A DNA stretch of 64,000 nucleotides from Diphasiastrum complanatum. Taxonomy: Eukaryota; Streptophyta; Lycopodiopsida; Lycopodiales; Lycopodiaceae. Numbering within the stretch: position 1 is the first letter of the stretch; every line of letters begins with the position of its first letter. Made by a program: the position numbers and the translations under genes. The stretch covers positions 27,952,969-28,016,968 of the forward strand of contig CM055102.1 in NCBI GenBank assembly GCA_029204225.1, read 5' to 3'. Of this stretch, positions 23,715-35,249 are shown piece by piece. The notes beneath the pieces were generated by a model. That model was not told the DNA's origin, searched no databases, and worked only from the letters and a program-made list of their open reading frames with translations.

Positions 23715-26700
23715 CTAGCTATGAGCAAGCTGGAAACAGTGAGTGATAGTAGTAGCGGAGCGTGTTGTAGACTGGCGGGAAGCACGTGAAGATCTGGTGA
23801 TCCTGGATCTAGCAGAAGTATGTGAGACCCTTTGTGTCTTCGATCTCCGAATGGGGACTTCAAAATTCACAACTGAAATATCCTCTCTGTCTCGCTTCTG
23901 GAAAAACTGGGTAATATGAGCCTGACTGGGATCCATATTTGGGGTAGGTAGAAGTGAAGCTCATATAGTATACATCTCTCCCAATTTTAGACCTACACAT
24001 CTAGGGTCTGGATACTCAAGGAAGGATCACAACGTGAGAGGAGTATCTCTGTATAAACAGTGGTATCGCCCTCTGATCGTATAATATACCGGACAACGAA
24101 TGATGAAATGGAACTCATCCTCCACCTCCTGAAGAGAACAAAGCTGACATATCCTCTGCAATCTGGGTATATCCATAGCCAGCTGATGAGAAGAGACTCG
24201 AAGTTGTCCCATACGGTTCCTCAGACCAAAAGATAATGGTTGTGTAAGATATGCTAGAAGGATAGGAGTACCCGTAGTATCCAACTATAGTAGATGTGTG
24301 CCGTAGAAATGTATCTTGACCTTATCAGGGTCAGGCTGTGACCATGTAGTGAGTATGTAGCTCCGATAAATATGTTGTCTGATATAAGCATGGGTCCCGC
24401 TCGGAAGATCAAGTACAGATAAGCCCCAAGTCTGAAGAAGGGTTGAGACACTGCCAAACCAAGAATGCTTAGCCCCCTGTCCAGCAATGGTGCGTGATGA
24501 AGAGAGAGCAACAACAGCATATCTGGAAGTGTCTAACTCTGATATCTTGTGAAGAAAGGTAATGATCTGAAACATAGCACCTATAACCAGTGGAGGAGAA
24601 GCAAACTCTGCTAATATGATATCATGTGGTACCGAGGGCTTAGCCCTAATCATCCTACTGAGCATGAAAATCTGGATACGGGTAAGATCCCTCCAAGTAT
24701 CATGTGATAAATCCGGGCACCAAGTCTCAACAGAGTATAGAACAACCGGGGAGACAGTGGCAAAAAATAGCAAGCATCTGGTAGCAGGATCATGTACATA
24801 ATACGTGGAACAGAATCTCTCCATATGAACAAGAGAAGTATGCCCCTTACGGAGTCTGGTGAGGGCTGTCGATCGAAATGTGAGTAGTGGACCAGAGAAA
24901 AGTACTCCTAAATAAGTGTAAGAGAACACAATCTCACTCGGCAACCCATCATAATAGAAGGTCACATCTCTCATATGCTGTCTATTGGTGTTGAACACCA
25001 TAATCTTGGTCTTCTTAGCATTAACCGTCAATCCCCAAAGCTGACAGAAGCGATGTAAAGTAGAAAGGTGTCTTTGTAAGCCAGCTACAGAGGATGAGAG
25101 AAGAACCACATGATCAGCGTATAGGAGAATGGGGATAATAATATCTGCTAAGGGACGGCCCTCTCCACCTTCCTCGCGAATAATCCGCTCGAGGTCATCG
25201 ATATATAGTGAGAGTAGGTGATAAGGGGCAGCCCTGCTTCACTCCAATGGTAGAGTGTATCAGCGGGGACCAACCACTACCGTCCCTGAAACGCGCCCAA
25301 ACTCGCTCATATAAGGTAATGATCGTGGCAATAGTCTCGTCTGTGAAGCCAAGTGAAGATAATCTCTGGAGAAGGAGATGTCTCGGAACTGAGTCAAAAG
25401 CTTTGAAAAAATCCACAAAGCAGCAATAAACTCTCTGTCTCTGATGTCGTGCCTCCTCAATGATGCATCTCAAAATGAAAATCTGATCTGAGGTAGAGTA
25501 TCCGGGTCTGAACCCAGCCTGACCCATAGCATGTAAATCCTCAGTCTCAACAAAAGATATAAAATGGAACCATAAATCTTAGACAAAGTCTGACCAATCA
25601 TAATAGTGCGGTAGTTTTCTACATTCATGGGATCACCTGCCTTGAAGATGGGATGAAGGATATTAGTACACCATGCGCTAGGAAAACCATAGGTCACAGC
25701 GGTGTTAAAAGCGTGAGCAATATAGGGCGAGATAAGGTGTGCTACAGGTTTTAGAAAATCTACATTTAGAGAATCATAGTCAGTGGCTTTATGAAGTTTG
25801 GCATGTGTAATGGCATTTTTGACCATGTGCGGAGTAAAAAGCGTACAGTGGGTAGGTTGTGGTGAGAGTAAGGTAGGAGGGGAGTCTAGGGTGTAAAGTT
25901 TCGTGGCATATTCGACCCAAGATTCGATTGCTATGGGGGACAAAGTCGAAGAGGATCTGGTGAAATGTTTCTAGAAAAAGGAGGAGGAGGGGGAATCTAA
26001 AGAGTCGATCAACCTTTGGCAGAGTGATCGCAGGTATGTTATCTTCTTTGTTCTGGTGGCTCTATGATACTTTTTCTAGTGTTGCAGGGGAGTGTAATCT
26101 GGCATATACCACATGTTTGTGAAGAGAGCGACATTCTGCATCATACCAGCGGTTGTGAACACGTTTATGAGATGATATCGTATTGGTGGGGAAAGATGAG
26201 GACACATCAGTTAAGAGGGATTTAGAGAGGAAAGAGGCTTGTTCAACTGATGTCGTGAAAGGGAAGTAAGTAAGTAGTTGAGACAGGGTTGTGGTGTAGT
26301 TTGCGAGTCCAGAGTGAGTAAAAGGGACACGGTTGTGAGTGGAAGATGAGCGTGGAACTTTAGAAGACGGGGTTATGTGACCAAGTGAGAGGTGTAAGAG
26401 TGAGTGGTCAGAGATGTGCGAGATCAAAGCAGGTGATCCAACAAAGTAGTCAACCTCACTATGTCCTCCACCATGAGGATAACATGTAAATGCTGATGAG
26501 GAAGGCCACTGTGTGAGGCCATTCAGGATGGCCAGAGAATGTGTCTCCGCAAGAGTAATCAATTGCTCTCCAAAAGATGTAACTGTAGTGTGTGCATCCT
26601 GTGATACTCGATCTAGTCCCATATCCTGAGGGTGAAGCCGGAGAAAGTCAATATCTGCATGAAATTTTATCTGTCTGGAGCTAGTACGGGCGTTGAAATC

Positions 26701-27142
26701 TCCTGCTAATAAAATGTAGCCCTGCTGAGAAAAAACGGCAATATCATCGGAAAGTGCCTGAAATGGGTCTCCACCAAATTCAGCAAACGCCGAAGTCTAT
26801 GGAGCGAAATAACATACATCCATATAAATGTTTAGAGGTAATCCCAATAGTGAACCAATAGTATGTAGCCATATATAGCGAGCATATGGATCTTGCTTAA
26901 CCATCTTAACTGCGGTGGCTCTGTATAAAGAAGCTACTCTGCCAGATCCACGACATGTTTTTCCCACCGAATGGGCGGAAAACAGAATGCCAAGAGTAAT
27001 CCTGTATATGTGGAAGAGGATGATATAAAGACTCATGGGTTTCAGCCAATAACAAAATGTCACATTTGCTAATAAAATCAGCAAAATCTCCTGCTGATGA
27101 TGATGATAAAAAACCATTGCAATTCCAGAAGCCAAGCCTCAA
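23715..27142 (-). pseudogene. LINE ORF2: endonuclease and reverse transcriptase, broken
   Basis: The endonuclease start is RLGFWNCNGFLSSSSAGDFA with CDILLLAETHES (27140-26900). Its later part is near 26622-26062 (HSEVDYFVGSP). The RT block shows VNVENYRTI-like NVENYRTIMIG, FVDFFKAFDSVPRHLL and GVKQGCPLSP. The catalytic box near 25125 reads YADH where the family has YADD, so an essential aspartate is lost. The tail has the zinc knuckle CQLCSLQEVEDEFHFIIRCP (about 24150-24100). At least four frame breaks separate the blocks. In active LINEs ORF2 nicks DNA and copies the RNA at the nick. Confidence 0.85.
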
Positions 27143-28025
27143 AGTGGTAGGGGATCTTGGGCAACTTCTAAACCCGGGGGCCCCGAGTTCCTAGTGTGAG
27201 AGGAGGTTGAAATATCTCGGTTTGTCGTCGATAAAAACGACCTTTGTCCTTTTTCTTTTGCTTCGTGAATAATCTTTTTCCTTGCTAGCCATTGGGTATT
27301 TGTCAAATCATCATCCATATATATGAAAGTGCCTTTGAGTTTTGCTCTAAGCCGAAGGTCTGCATTGCGGTGTTTTAAGTGAGCGAAATTTGATAAAAAG
27401 AACGTTGTCATTAAATTTACTACGCCATGCCGTATCAAAACCATCAACAACATGAGATAATGGGGGTGATTACCTTGTTTGAGGATCGATGTCGTTTCTT
27501 CAACCTGTTTTGCAAGGGATGAGAGTTTGCTGCCCCCATATCGTCCGGTTTGAAGAGTGTTGCCCATGTCTTCGTCTCTTCGACTTGTTTTTCCAAGCAA
27601 GATATTTTGTCGGAAGTTTCGTCCGAAGGAGGTACATGTTCTGCAATCCGTTGCTTGAGATATACATTTTCTTGCTCCAGCTGCTCCACCCGTTCTTTGA
27701 CACCCACGAGATCCGTAACCAACTTGCCATTTGCCATTTCAAAGAAGTGTAGTTGTTTCTTAAGGCTGAGGATTTCGTTTCGAATGAAACCGATATCATA
27801 GGCATAAAGACTCTCCATAGGCTTGGAAGGAGTGTAATCGACCGTGGGCTGCTGATTTGCAGGCGTTTCTGTGACAGAAAGTATATTGGCGATGAAAATA
27901 GAGGGTGCACCAGTGATGGAGCCTTCTGCAGCCAGCGGTGAGGTTGCTGTAGGTGAAATAGCATCCCCCTCCATCGTAGATGATGGGGGAGGCGTAGGGG
28001 CACCCCCCTTTTTCTTAGGCGCCAT
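27139..28025 (-). pseudogene. LINE ORF1, coiled coil plus C-terminal domain, one frameshift
   Basis: ATG 28025 opens MAPKKKGGAPTPPPSSTMEG. A coiled coil follows (LVGVKERVEQLEQENVYLKQ). After KQVEETKTWATL the frame shifts near 27540 and continues as FAHLKHRNADLRLRAKLKGT, with DDDLTNTQWLARKKIIHEAK, a C-terminal element typical of plant L1 ORF1 proteins. It stops at 27139-27141, where the ORF2 frame takes over. ORF1 proteins coat the element RNA as trimers. Confidence 0.75.
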
Positions 28026-28326
28026 GTGGGAAGGCAGCCCTGGATAGAGGGCACTAGTTCACAGTTCAAGAGCGCTCAAAAAGAGCAGGGCAATCAGCGC
28101 CAGCAAGGCAGCCTCAGCGTGTGCCAGCAGGGTCAGCACCAGTAGGGCGTTGGGCCTCGGCGTCAGCAGGGCATAGAGCCAGGTGCGCCAGCAGAAGATC
28201 GGGCCAGATCAGCTCATGCTAAAATCCACCAGGAGGGAAGCTCCAGCAAGGCGGCCGGGCCAGATCTGCGCCAGCAGGTCATCCAGACAGATCAGCGCTA
28301 GAGAGAGGGCATCGGGGCAGATCAGC

Positions 28327-28331
<5 letters not shown>

Positions 28332-28418
<87 letters not shown>
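28332..28418. repeat. (GA)n tract at the 3' end of the LINE at 28419
   Basis: About 87 bp of GA. The left neighbour is the 5' end of the LINE at 23495 (gatcagcgctata). The right neighbour is gattacatttactaacgtcc, resembling the LINE 3' terminus attattattaacgtc. Confidence 0.9.
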
Positions 28419-28421
<3 letters not shown>

Positions 28422-30069
28422 CATTTACTAACGTCCATGGAAGCCAATATACCAGTAGTCAAGTACAATATTCATGTCTTAAAATAATATAATGCAAAGA
28501 CCACTCGAAGATCACAAATCGATCTTGCTATGGTCTAGAATAGTTTTACGCAAATTATGAGCTTTTAGCAAAAAATTGCAAAGCAAACTACTATCAACTT
28601 TATCAAATAAAATAAGCAATGTCACTATAGTTCCTCGAGAAGCTTACATCACTCTTGCAAAGAGGGCATGGCATGTTCGCTCCTCCCAAGGTATTTTCGA
28701 AATGTTCCATCTTGTTTCCGAACGTAATTCATGAGACTTTGTCCTTGAGAGTGAAATGGCATGTTTTTCTTCATGGATATATCGGCAACAATGTGATGTT
28801 GAGGAGATCCTATTATATGGTTGAGACATTCTTTGTACTACTCCACTTTACACATCAAAGAAAGCTTCCATAACCCCTCATTGAACTAAGTATGTACAAA
28901 AGATTTCAGCTCCTTATTACAAAAGACAAACCAGTTTGTAATGTCCGGCCACCATCCACTTTCTAGCCTTCGAGGGAGCATGCAACAATGTACAACCACC
29001 TTACATAACCTAACATCTTCCAATTCTTCTACTCTTTCAACGTAGCTAATCATTTTGATAACCGCCAAAGCTTCCAATGAAAGGACATTCGTTTCAGCCA
29101 ACAAGATAGGAATTCGCTTTACACCTAGATGAGTGCATAAAAAACATTCTTATATTCTTTCAATTTCTGCCCACTTGGTGTGAGCAATGTTGCCTCCTGT
29201 ATGTTGCATGGAAACTAGAGTCACCAATGTATCATTTAACATTTTGATTTCTCTCATGTCCAAAGTTCTAGTTTTTGCAAGCAGTTTCCATTCTATAGAA
29301 TGATTTCCAGCAACCTACAAGTCTTTTGTCCAAACAAGAGTCCCATCTCAAGTTATGTGATATCTCTATCCCCAGGTTATTTGTGCTCTTTAGATACTTC
29401 CACACGTTCCTCATCATATAGCAATAGAGGATCTCCTATCTTCTTGGATTGAAAAGAATTACCTTAGTTTTACTAAAGTTTACCATTAGACCAGAATTTT
29501 CACAGAACTTGTTGTTGGAGGCTATGAATGGTATTTGCAAACAAGACAACATCATTGGCATAAAGTAAGAACTTGACAACATAATCCAAGATTCTTGCTC
29601 CCCCTCCACTTTCCTCATTTAGACAATCACTAAGTTTGTCGATGTATATACCAAATGAAGTAGGAGAAAGATGACATCCTTGTTTCACACCAACAATGCT
29701 AAAATTGCCTTAGAAAAGCCACTTTTGCCACCACTTTTTCGTAGAGTTGTCCCACTATATGTCAAATGTCCAACGGAACACCAAGCTCGTGCATTCTATC
29801 CTCAAAATTTCTCCTAGAGACTATATCAAAGGCTCTGCAAACATCCACAAAGCAACAATAGAGATTCAATTCCCTCCTTCAGCTATCCTCTATAATGCTC
29901 CTCAAGGTAACAAGATGGTCAATTTGAAATTTTTTTTTCCAATATCCAGCCTACTCTTTTGCTCTAAGATCATTAATTTCCAACGAAGTATCAAGTTTTT
30001 TCTCTACAATCCTATCTCATAGTTTTGCTAAAAAGTGACCAATCATGATTGTTCTCTAGTTAGAGGGAT

Positions 30070-30070
<1 letters not shown>
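28419..30070 (-). mobile_element. Divergent, truncated LINE with RT remnants
   Basis: On the minus strand are RT fragments: YCCFVDVCRAFDIVSRR (about 29850-29800), KQGCHLSPTSFGIYIDKLSD (about 29690) and LLYANDVVLFANTIHSLQQQ (about 29560), where the usual YADD reads YAND. KVILFNPRR is at about 29440. The sequence is eroded by stops. No endonuclease or ORF1 was found, so it is 5'-truncated. Its right end abuts the next (GA)n tract. Confidence 0.75.

Positions 30071-30133
<63 letters not shown>
30071..30133. repeat. (GA)n tract at the 3' end of the LINE at 30133
   Basis: About 60 bp of GA that turns into (AAAG)3 and then ctttattaacgtcttttggg, the LINE 3' terminus. Confidence 0.9.
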
Positions 30134-30137
<4 letters not shown>

Positions 30138-32740
30138 AAGAAAGCTTTATTAACGTCTTTTGGGCACCCATGGGCCGTGGGTGCATAAGACAAAAACAAA
30201 TATGTACAAGAAACAGCGGGAGCATCATCCATAGGAGGACATAGTCGTAACATGCTATAAACTAGCTACGAATGAAAGTACAACAAAGCAGAAGTGAAAT
30301 AAGCCCACAACCCAGGCCATGTATAATAGAAGAACTACTAAAAAGTACCAATGCCCACAACCGGGCCAGGTGAAGAATAAGTACATATCAGCGAAAGTGA
30401 GCGTGAAGTGTCCGCTGAGTGGAGTGTACAGTGGGCCCTGATGGAGGCAAGTGGCGACTACATCTGGGCTTTTTCCACGGTGGCACAGGGATAGGAATCT
30501 CATCGTCGGAGTCATCAGCATGTGCTCGAGTCCGAAAGAAGCCAATGAGAAGCAACTGCTGGGAGTCTAACCCCATATGATCTTGTATAGGCAGATGAGA
30601 CTGACGAAGAGTAAGCATCTCACGAACAAGAAGTCCCAAGCAACGAGCATCAGGATAGGAGACAAAACTGCAAAAAATATCGCGAAAGAGACACTAATAC
30701 CTCCCCCGTATCTCATAATACAAAGGACATCTGAGGAGGAAATGGGCTTCATCTTCCACCTCCTGCAACGAGCACAAGCGACATAGACGACGTTCCCGGG
30801 GGACATCCCATGCACGACCGGCCTCAATAGCAAGTCGATGAGAGGAAATGCGCAATTGCCCAAGAAGATAGCGCAGGCCGTGTGATAGGGGTTGTGAGAG
30901 ATAGAGCGGAAACAATGGAAAACTAGAAGGATCCAAAGAGAGGAAGTGTGTCTGGTAATAGCTCAATCGAGTGCGGGAAGGTGGGAGGGAGCTCCAAGTC
31001 TGCTGCATATATCGACGGAATAAATAGCCTCGGATATATGAATGCGTACCACGAGGAAAATCCATGATAGAGATGCCCATATGTCGTAAGAGATCAGACG
31101 CCTGCTCGTACCAGGAGAGCTTGGCATGGGAATCAACTAGGACACGTGAAGAAGTAACCGCAGCAACTATGTATCTATCCGGGTGAGATGCACGAATCTC
31201 CTGAATCCACTAAAGAAAAAGAATAAGGCGGAAAAAGCCCTCAAGGATGATAGGAGGAGTAGCAAACTCAGCACATAGGATATCATGAGGGGTGGTAGTC
31301 TTGGCACATATCATGCTACCCAACATAGTGGCCTGAATGCGGGAAATGCCTGCCCAGTCCTGGAGAGAAAGTCCTAGCAACTAGATCTCAAAGGCATACA
31401 TCATTGCTGGAACCACCCGTATGTGAAACAACTAGCATCTAGTAGTGGGATCAAAAACATGATTCATTGTACAACCACGCTCGAACTGGACCAATGTTGA
31501 AAGACTGAAGGAAATGTGCGCAAATACAGCCTGGCGGAAACCAAGAAGGGGTGCAATAAACAGGACTCCCAAGTAAGTATAAGAGGCAACAATGTCAACT
31601 TCCTAGCCGTCAGAGAAGAATTGATAATTGTGAAGGCTCTGTCGATTGGTGTTGAAAATCATGATCTTCATCTTTTTTAAGTTAACAGAGAGACCCCAAG
31701 CAACACAAAACCGATGTAAGACCTGTAAGTGGCACTGCAACCCTTCTCGTGAGGGAGAAAGTAGGACAATGTCATCAGCATAAAGCAGAATGGGGATGAG
31801 CAAATGAGCCAACGGGCAACCATCTTCACCTTCTTCACAAATGAGGCGCTCAAGATCATCAATATAAAGTGCAAAAAGTGGAGGGGACAGTGGACAGCCT
31901 TGCTTGACACCAACACTGTTACGAATGGGAGAAGACAAATCAGTACCCAGCCGAAGAACTCTCTCATACAGAGCAGCCACTGTCACGAGAATAGAGTCGG
32001 AAAAGCCAAGCTGACGTAGTCTGTTGATCAAAAGATGACGGGGAACAGTATCAAAGGCCTTAGAGAGATCAACAAAACAAGCAAATACCTTCTTGCCCAT
32101 ATGCTTTGCCTCCTCAATGATAGTACATAGGGTGTGGACATGATCAACAGTGCTATAACCCCGGCGGAAGCCAGCCTACAACTTGGCCATGGTATGGCCA
32201 ATCATACTAGTGCAATAGTTGTGGACATTCATGGCATCGCCTCCTTTGAGAATGGGGTGAAGGAGATTGGTGGCCCAAGGTATGGGGAAACCATCAACGA
32301 CAGACGTACGATTGTTCTTGAGTTTGCAGATGATGGCTTCAACCATGTCAGGAGAAAAGAGGTCACAGTGGGTAGGACAAGAAGAAAGAGAGATGGAAGG
32401 GTGAGCAATTGTATATAGGTTGGTTGCATAGTCGACCCAGGATTGAAGAGGGATGGGTGCAATGGATAGGGGCTTATGAAGAAAGATCTTCCAAAAAGTA
32501 GCCGAGGAAGCTGAGTGGATGGAGCGAAGGAGGTAGGAGGAACGGGAAGAAAAGTAGGCCACTTTCCTTTTGCGGAGAAGGGAACGAAGCTGCTTTTCAG
32601 CGGAAGAAGAAAGTGTAGAATTGGAGAATTTGAGGAACTCCACATATTTCTGGAAGAAAGAACAGTCGTTGTCATACCATTTATTATGGGTACGACGATG
32701 AGAAGAGAAGCGGCAAAGTTGACTCAAAATCTATAAGAGG
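30133..32740 (-). mobile_element. 5'-truncated L1-like LINE
   Basis: The 3' 500 bp closely match the shortened LINE at 6931. ORF2 fragments on the minus strand: RTHNKWYDNDCSFFQKYVEF (about 32690), CFVDLSKAFDTVPRHLLINR (about 32080), SVGVKQGCPLSPPLFALYID (about 31915), LLYADDIVLLSPSREG (about 31770) and RRLCRLCSLQEVEDEAHFLL (about 30790). The catalytic YADD is intact here, unlike in its neighbours, but frameshifts and stops separate the blocks. The endonuclease and ORF1 are missing. It ends inside another LINE's 3' region at about 32740. Confidence 0.8.
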
Positions 32741-33700
32741 ATGATGTTTGAGAAAAATGTGAGTAAAAGGCTATATATATTTGGATGGAGTAAGTGTTGT
32801 GGCACATATCCCTCCTGAGCTGAAACATTTGTTGTATCATCAAGGCTACACACCTCTGATCCTCATATGCTACCCTCCATGAGCTGAGAGTGATTGGCTG
32901 ATCACGAAAGAGGTGGCAATACCTTTCTCTAATCTCAAGATAATAGGGCATCGAAAGACAAAATAATACTCTATCTCAACCTCACCCAGAGTACACAAGT
33001 AACAAATCTTCTCAGTTGAGGGGATCCCCACGAAGCAACATGTTTTCACATGTGATTGATGAAAGAAAACTCTAAGCTATCCCAAATTGAAACTAAGACT
33101 ATGTGATAACCCAAATCTAGATATCGTAAGAGGGTGGGATGGTCAAAGTCACCTACTGCATCTGAATCCAAAAAGTGGGCCCTAACTTGACCCAAATTAC
33201 CCGACCAAACTCGACGAGTGCATGCTTATGAGAATGTTTGAATAAGTCCCCATCGGAAGGCATGGAATAGATATGCCAAATGAGTCTCGTAGGTGTGAGG
33301 ATTGGCAGTACCATGACAATCAATGCCCCTGCTCATAGATTGCATGTGGTGATGTAAATGTTAACCCTGGACATCTTTCTCTCCTTGTATCAGTAGCTCC
33401 AAACTCCAAAACTCTTTGAATGTAGATAATTAATCTAAAGCTAGCCTCCATCTAAATAGGGTGCATTGTGAACTTGGCTAGGACAATCTCATGTGGAACA
33501 ATTAGCTTGGCCTATATCAAACATAAAAGCATAGTAATTTGGAGTTGGCGGGCCACAATTTCTAATGTAGCTTCACAACGGATCATCTTTGGAGAAATTG
33601 GTCGATGCAATGAAGATGAACTTACAGGATAGAAGTTAAAACTCACCAACAATGGCAACAAAAGATGGAATGTGCTCAACAAGTACAAGTGCCACATTCC
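32741..33700 (-). mobile_element. Fragment of another L1-like LINE, ORF2 C-terminus
   Basis: On the minus strand, PYYLEIRERYCHLFRDQPIT, LSSWRVAYEDQRCVALMIQQ and, upstream, a CYLC-type zinc knuckle at about 33000-32950 match the ORF2 tails of the other two LINEs (CPLYYEIRGRY, CPVYYTIRGRY). The rest to about 33700 is too eroded to translate. The LINE at 30133 lies against its 3' side. Confidence 0.6.
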
Positions 33701-35152
33701 AATAAAGTCTACCACTAAAAGAGGAAGCTAGGATCCTTTTCAATGTTGGCCACCAGGGATACACACATGCCAGATTTCCTAGTCGGTTTTACAAGATGCT
33801 AGAAAAGTCTAGCATTAAGGGGCTCATGTCCAAAAATCGACTGGTCACAAAACAAGAGAAGAATTTCATGCATACTTCTCTGGGTGCTCAAGGCAAAGAT
33901 GTGGTTGATCGAAGGCGAAATCAAGGAAAACCTAGTTTAACCATTATAAACAATACATGTTCGTCACATGCTCTACTGATGCATCATTACAATGGCTACA
34001 TTATATTACTTTCCATAATAGCATATCATTAGATAGTGTCAACAACGGACATACACTTTTAATTGTATTTGACAAATCCAAGACCTATATTTTAATCTCC
34101 ATATTTTCCTCCAGTCAATTGAAGGGAGGTAGGTTTTGATTAATATAAATAGCCACAAGGCTCCTCATTTGGTAGCTTGTTATTCTAGAAATCTCTCCTA
34201 TATTGCTCAATTAAAGCTTTAGCCTTAGACATCTATGATATTCAGGTTATGTTTTCAAGTAAGGATACCATTTGTTGTCATTTTTATGTCTATCGTTCAT
34301 CATACGATGCCATGAATTGGAAAAAAAAATAAAAATGAAATAAAAGATAAAAATTTGTTCATACATGAAATATGGGTATTAGTAAAAAGACAAAAAATAG
34401 AGGAGTAAGATTAAACATGTTCTAGTAGTTTTTGGTCCGATTCCGGGTAGTTAGGTGAGATCTTGTTTACATAAAATAAGCTATGTAAACTTGATCCAAC
34501 TACCATCAGCTTGCGTAAACCTAAATGCAAAAGTCATGACCCAACTGATATCAAAACTTAATGCGTACCGAACCATATGCACTAAACCTTACTAAACCCA
34601 CAACGAACCTTATTGAACCATATTAAACTTGACGAAACCGTAGAAACCCTATTGAACCACAACAAGCCATTTTGAATCATCGTATCAAACCCTAATAAAC
34701 CGTAGCAAATGCTTGCTTTGGAATGACAAAGATGGCTACATAACTCCAATTTATTCTATACAAAAGCAAAAAAAAAATTAAAATTGTTTTTTTTTTGCGA
34801 TTCACTACAACCACAATTCAAAGATGTAAAGTTCCATATTTTCCTAGAAACGTCCCAAAAATTCTCCTTTCTCTAATGTAATTATGATTGCTTAAAAATC
34901 ATGACAAGAGCTCTTTCAAAGTTATGGGCATGCATAAAGGAAGATCAAAAAGTTAAAATGTACAGCACAATGGTAAAACACAATCAGCATGAAAACAAAG
35001 TACTAGAATCGTTCACACTAAAAAACTACAAACCATTTTAAAGTAGAAAATAGATTGAGCACATTGTAGGAAAGAAAGTTGTTCGTCATTGTTGTCCATT
35101 ATAAAATTTGTCAAGTACTTATGAAGGTTCTTGTAGAAAGGCAAAGGCATAC
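33701..35152. other. FAM91 intron, no recognised feature
   Basis: AT-rich. At 34560-34700 there are loose repeats of (c)cttattgaacc/taaacc. No gene was seen. Confidence 0.5.
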
Positions 35153-35249
35153 CATCTTTCATGACTTCATATAGCATATCACCATAGTATCGAAAAGGTA
35201 AGATTCTCAATGTATGGCAAATGTATTCCGCCAAATGATACGGAAATAG
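35153..35249 (-). CDS. FAM91: FAM91-family protein, second recognised exon
   Basis: 97 bp, entering in phase 0 and leaving in phase 1. The acceptor is ...ttctccatgacag and the donor GATG|gtatgc. It encodes LFPYHLAEYICHTLRILPFR and then YYGDMLYEVMKD. The FAM91 family has LFPYHLAEYVCRV..ISPFRYY at this place. It joins to the third exon to give MKD-ERPYDSIPNF without any frame problem. Confidence 0.9.

Larger units (their letters stand above)
23495..28331 (-). mobile_element. Near full-length L1-like LINE
   Basis: On the minus strand it carries ORF1, an APE-type endonuclease, reverse transcriptase and a C-terminal zinc-knuckle region, about 4.8 kb in all, with no LTRs. The 3' end abuts the (GA)n at 23434-23494, and the 5' end runs to the next (GA)n tract at 28332. 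The 5' leader (28026-28331) is rich in cagcgc and gccagcag motifs. Frameshifts in both ORFs and a changed catalytic residue show it is inactive. It lies in a FAM91 intron, in the same orientation as the gene. Confidence 0.85.
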
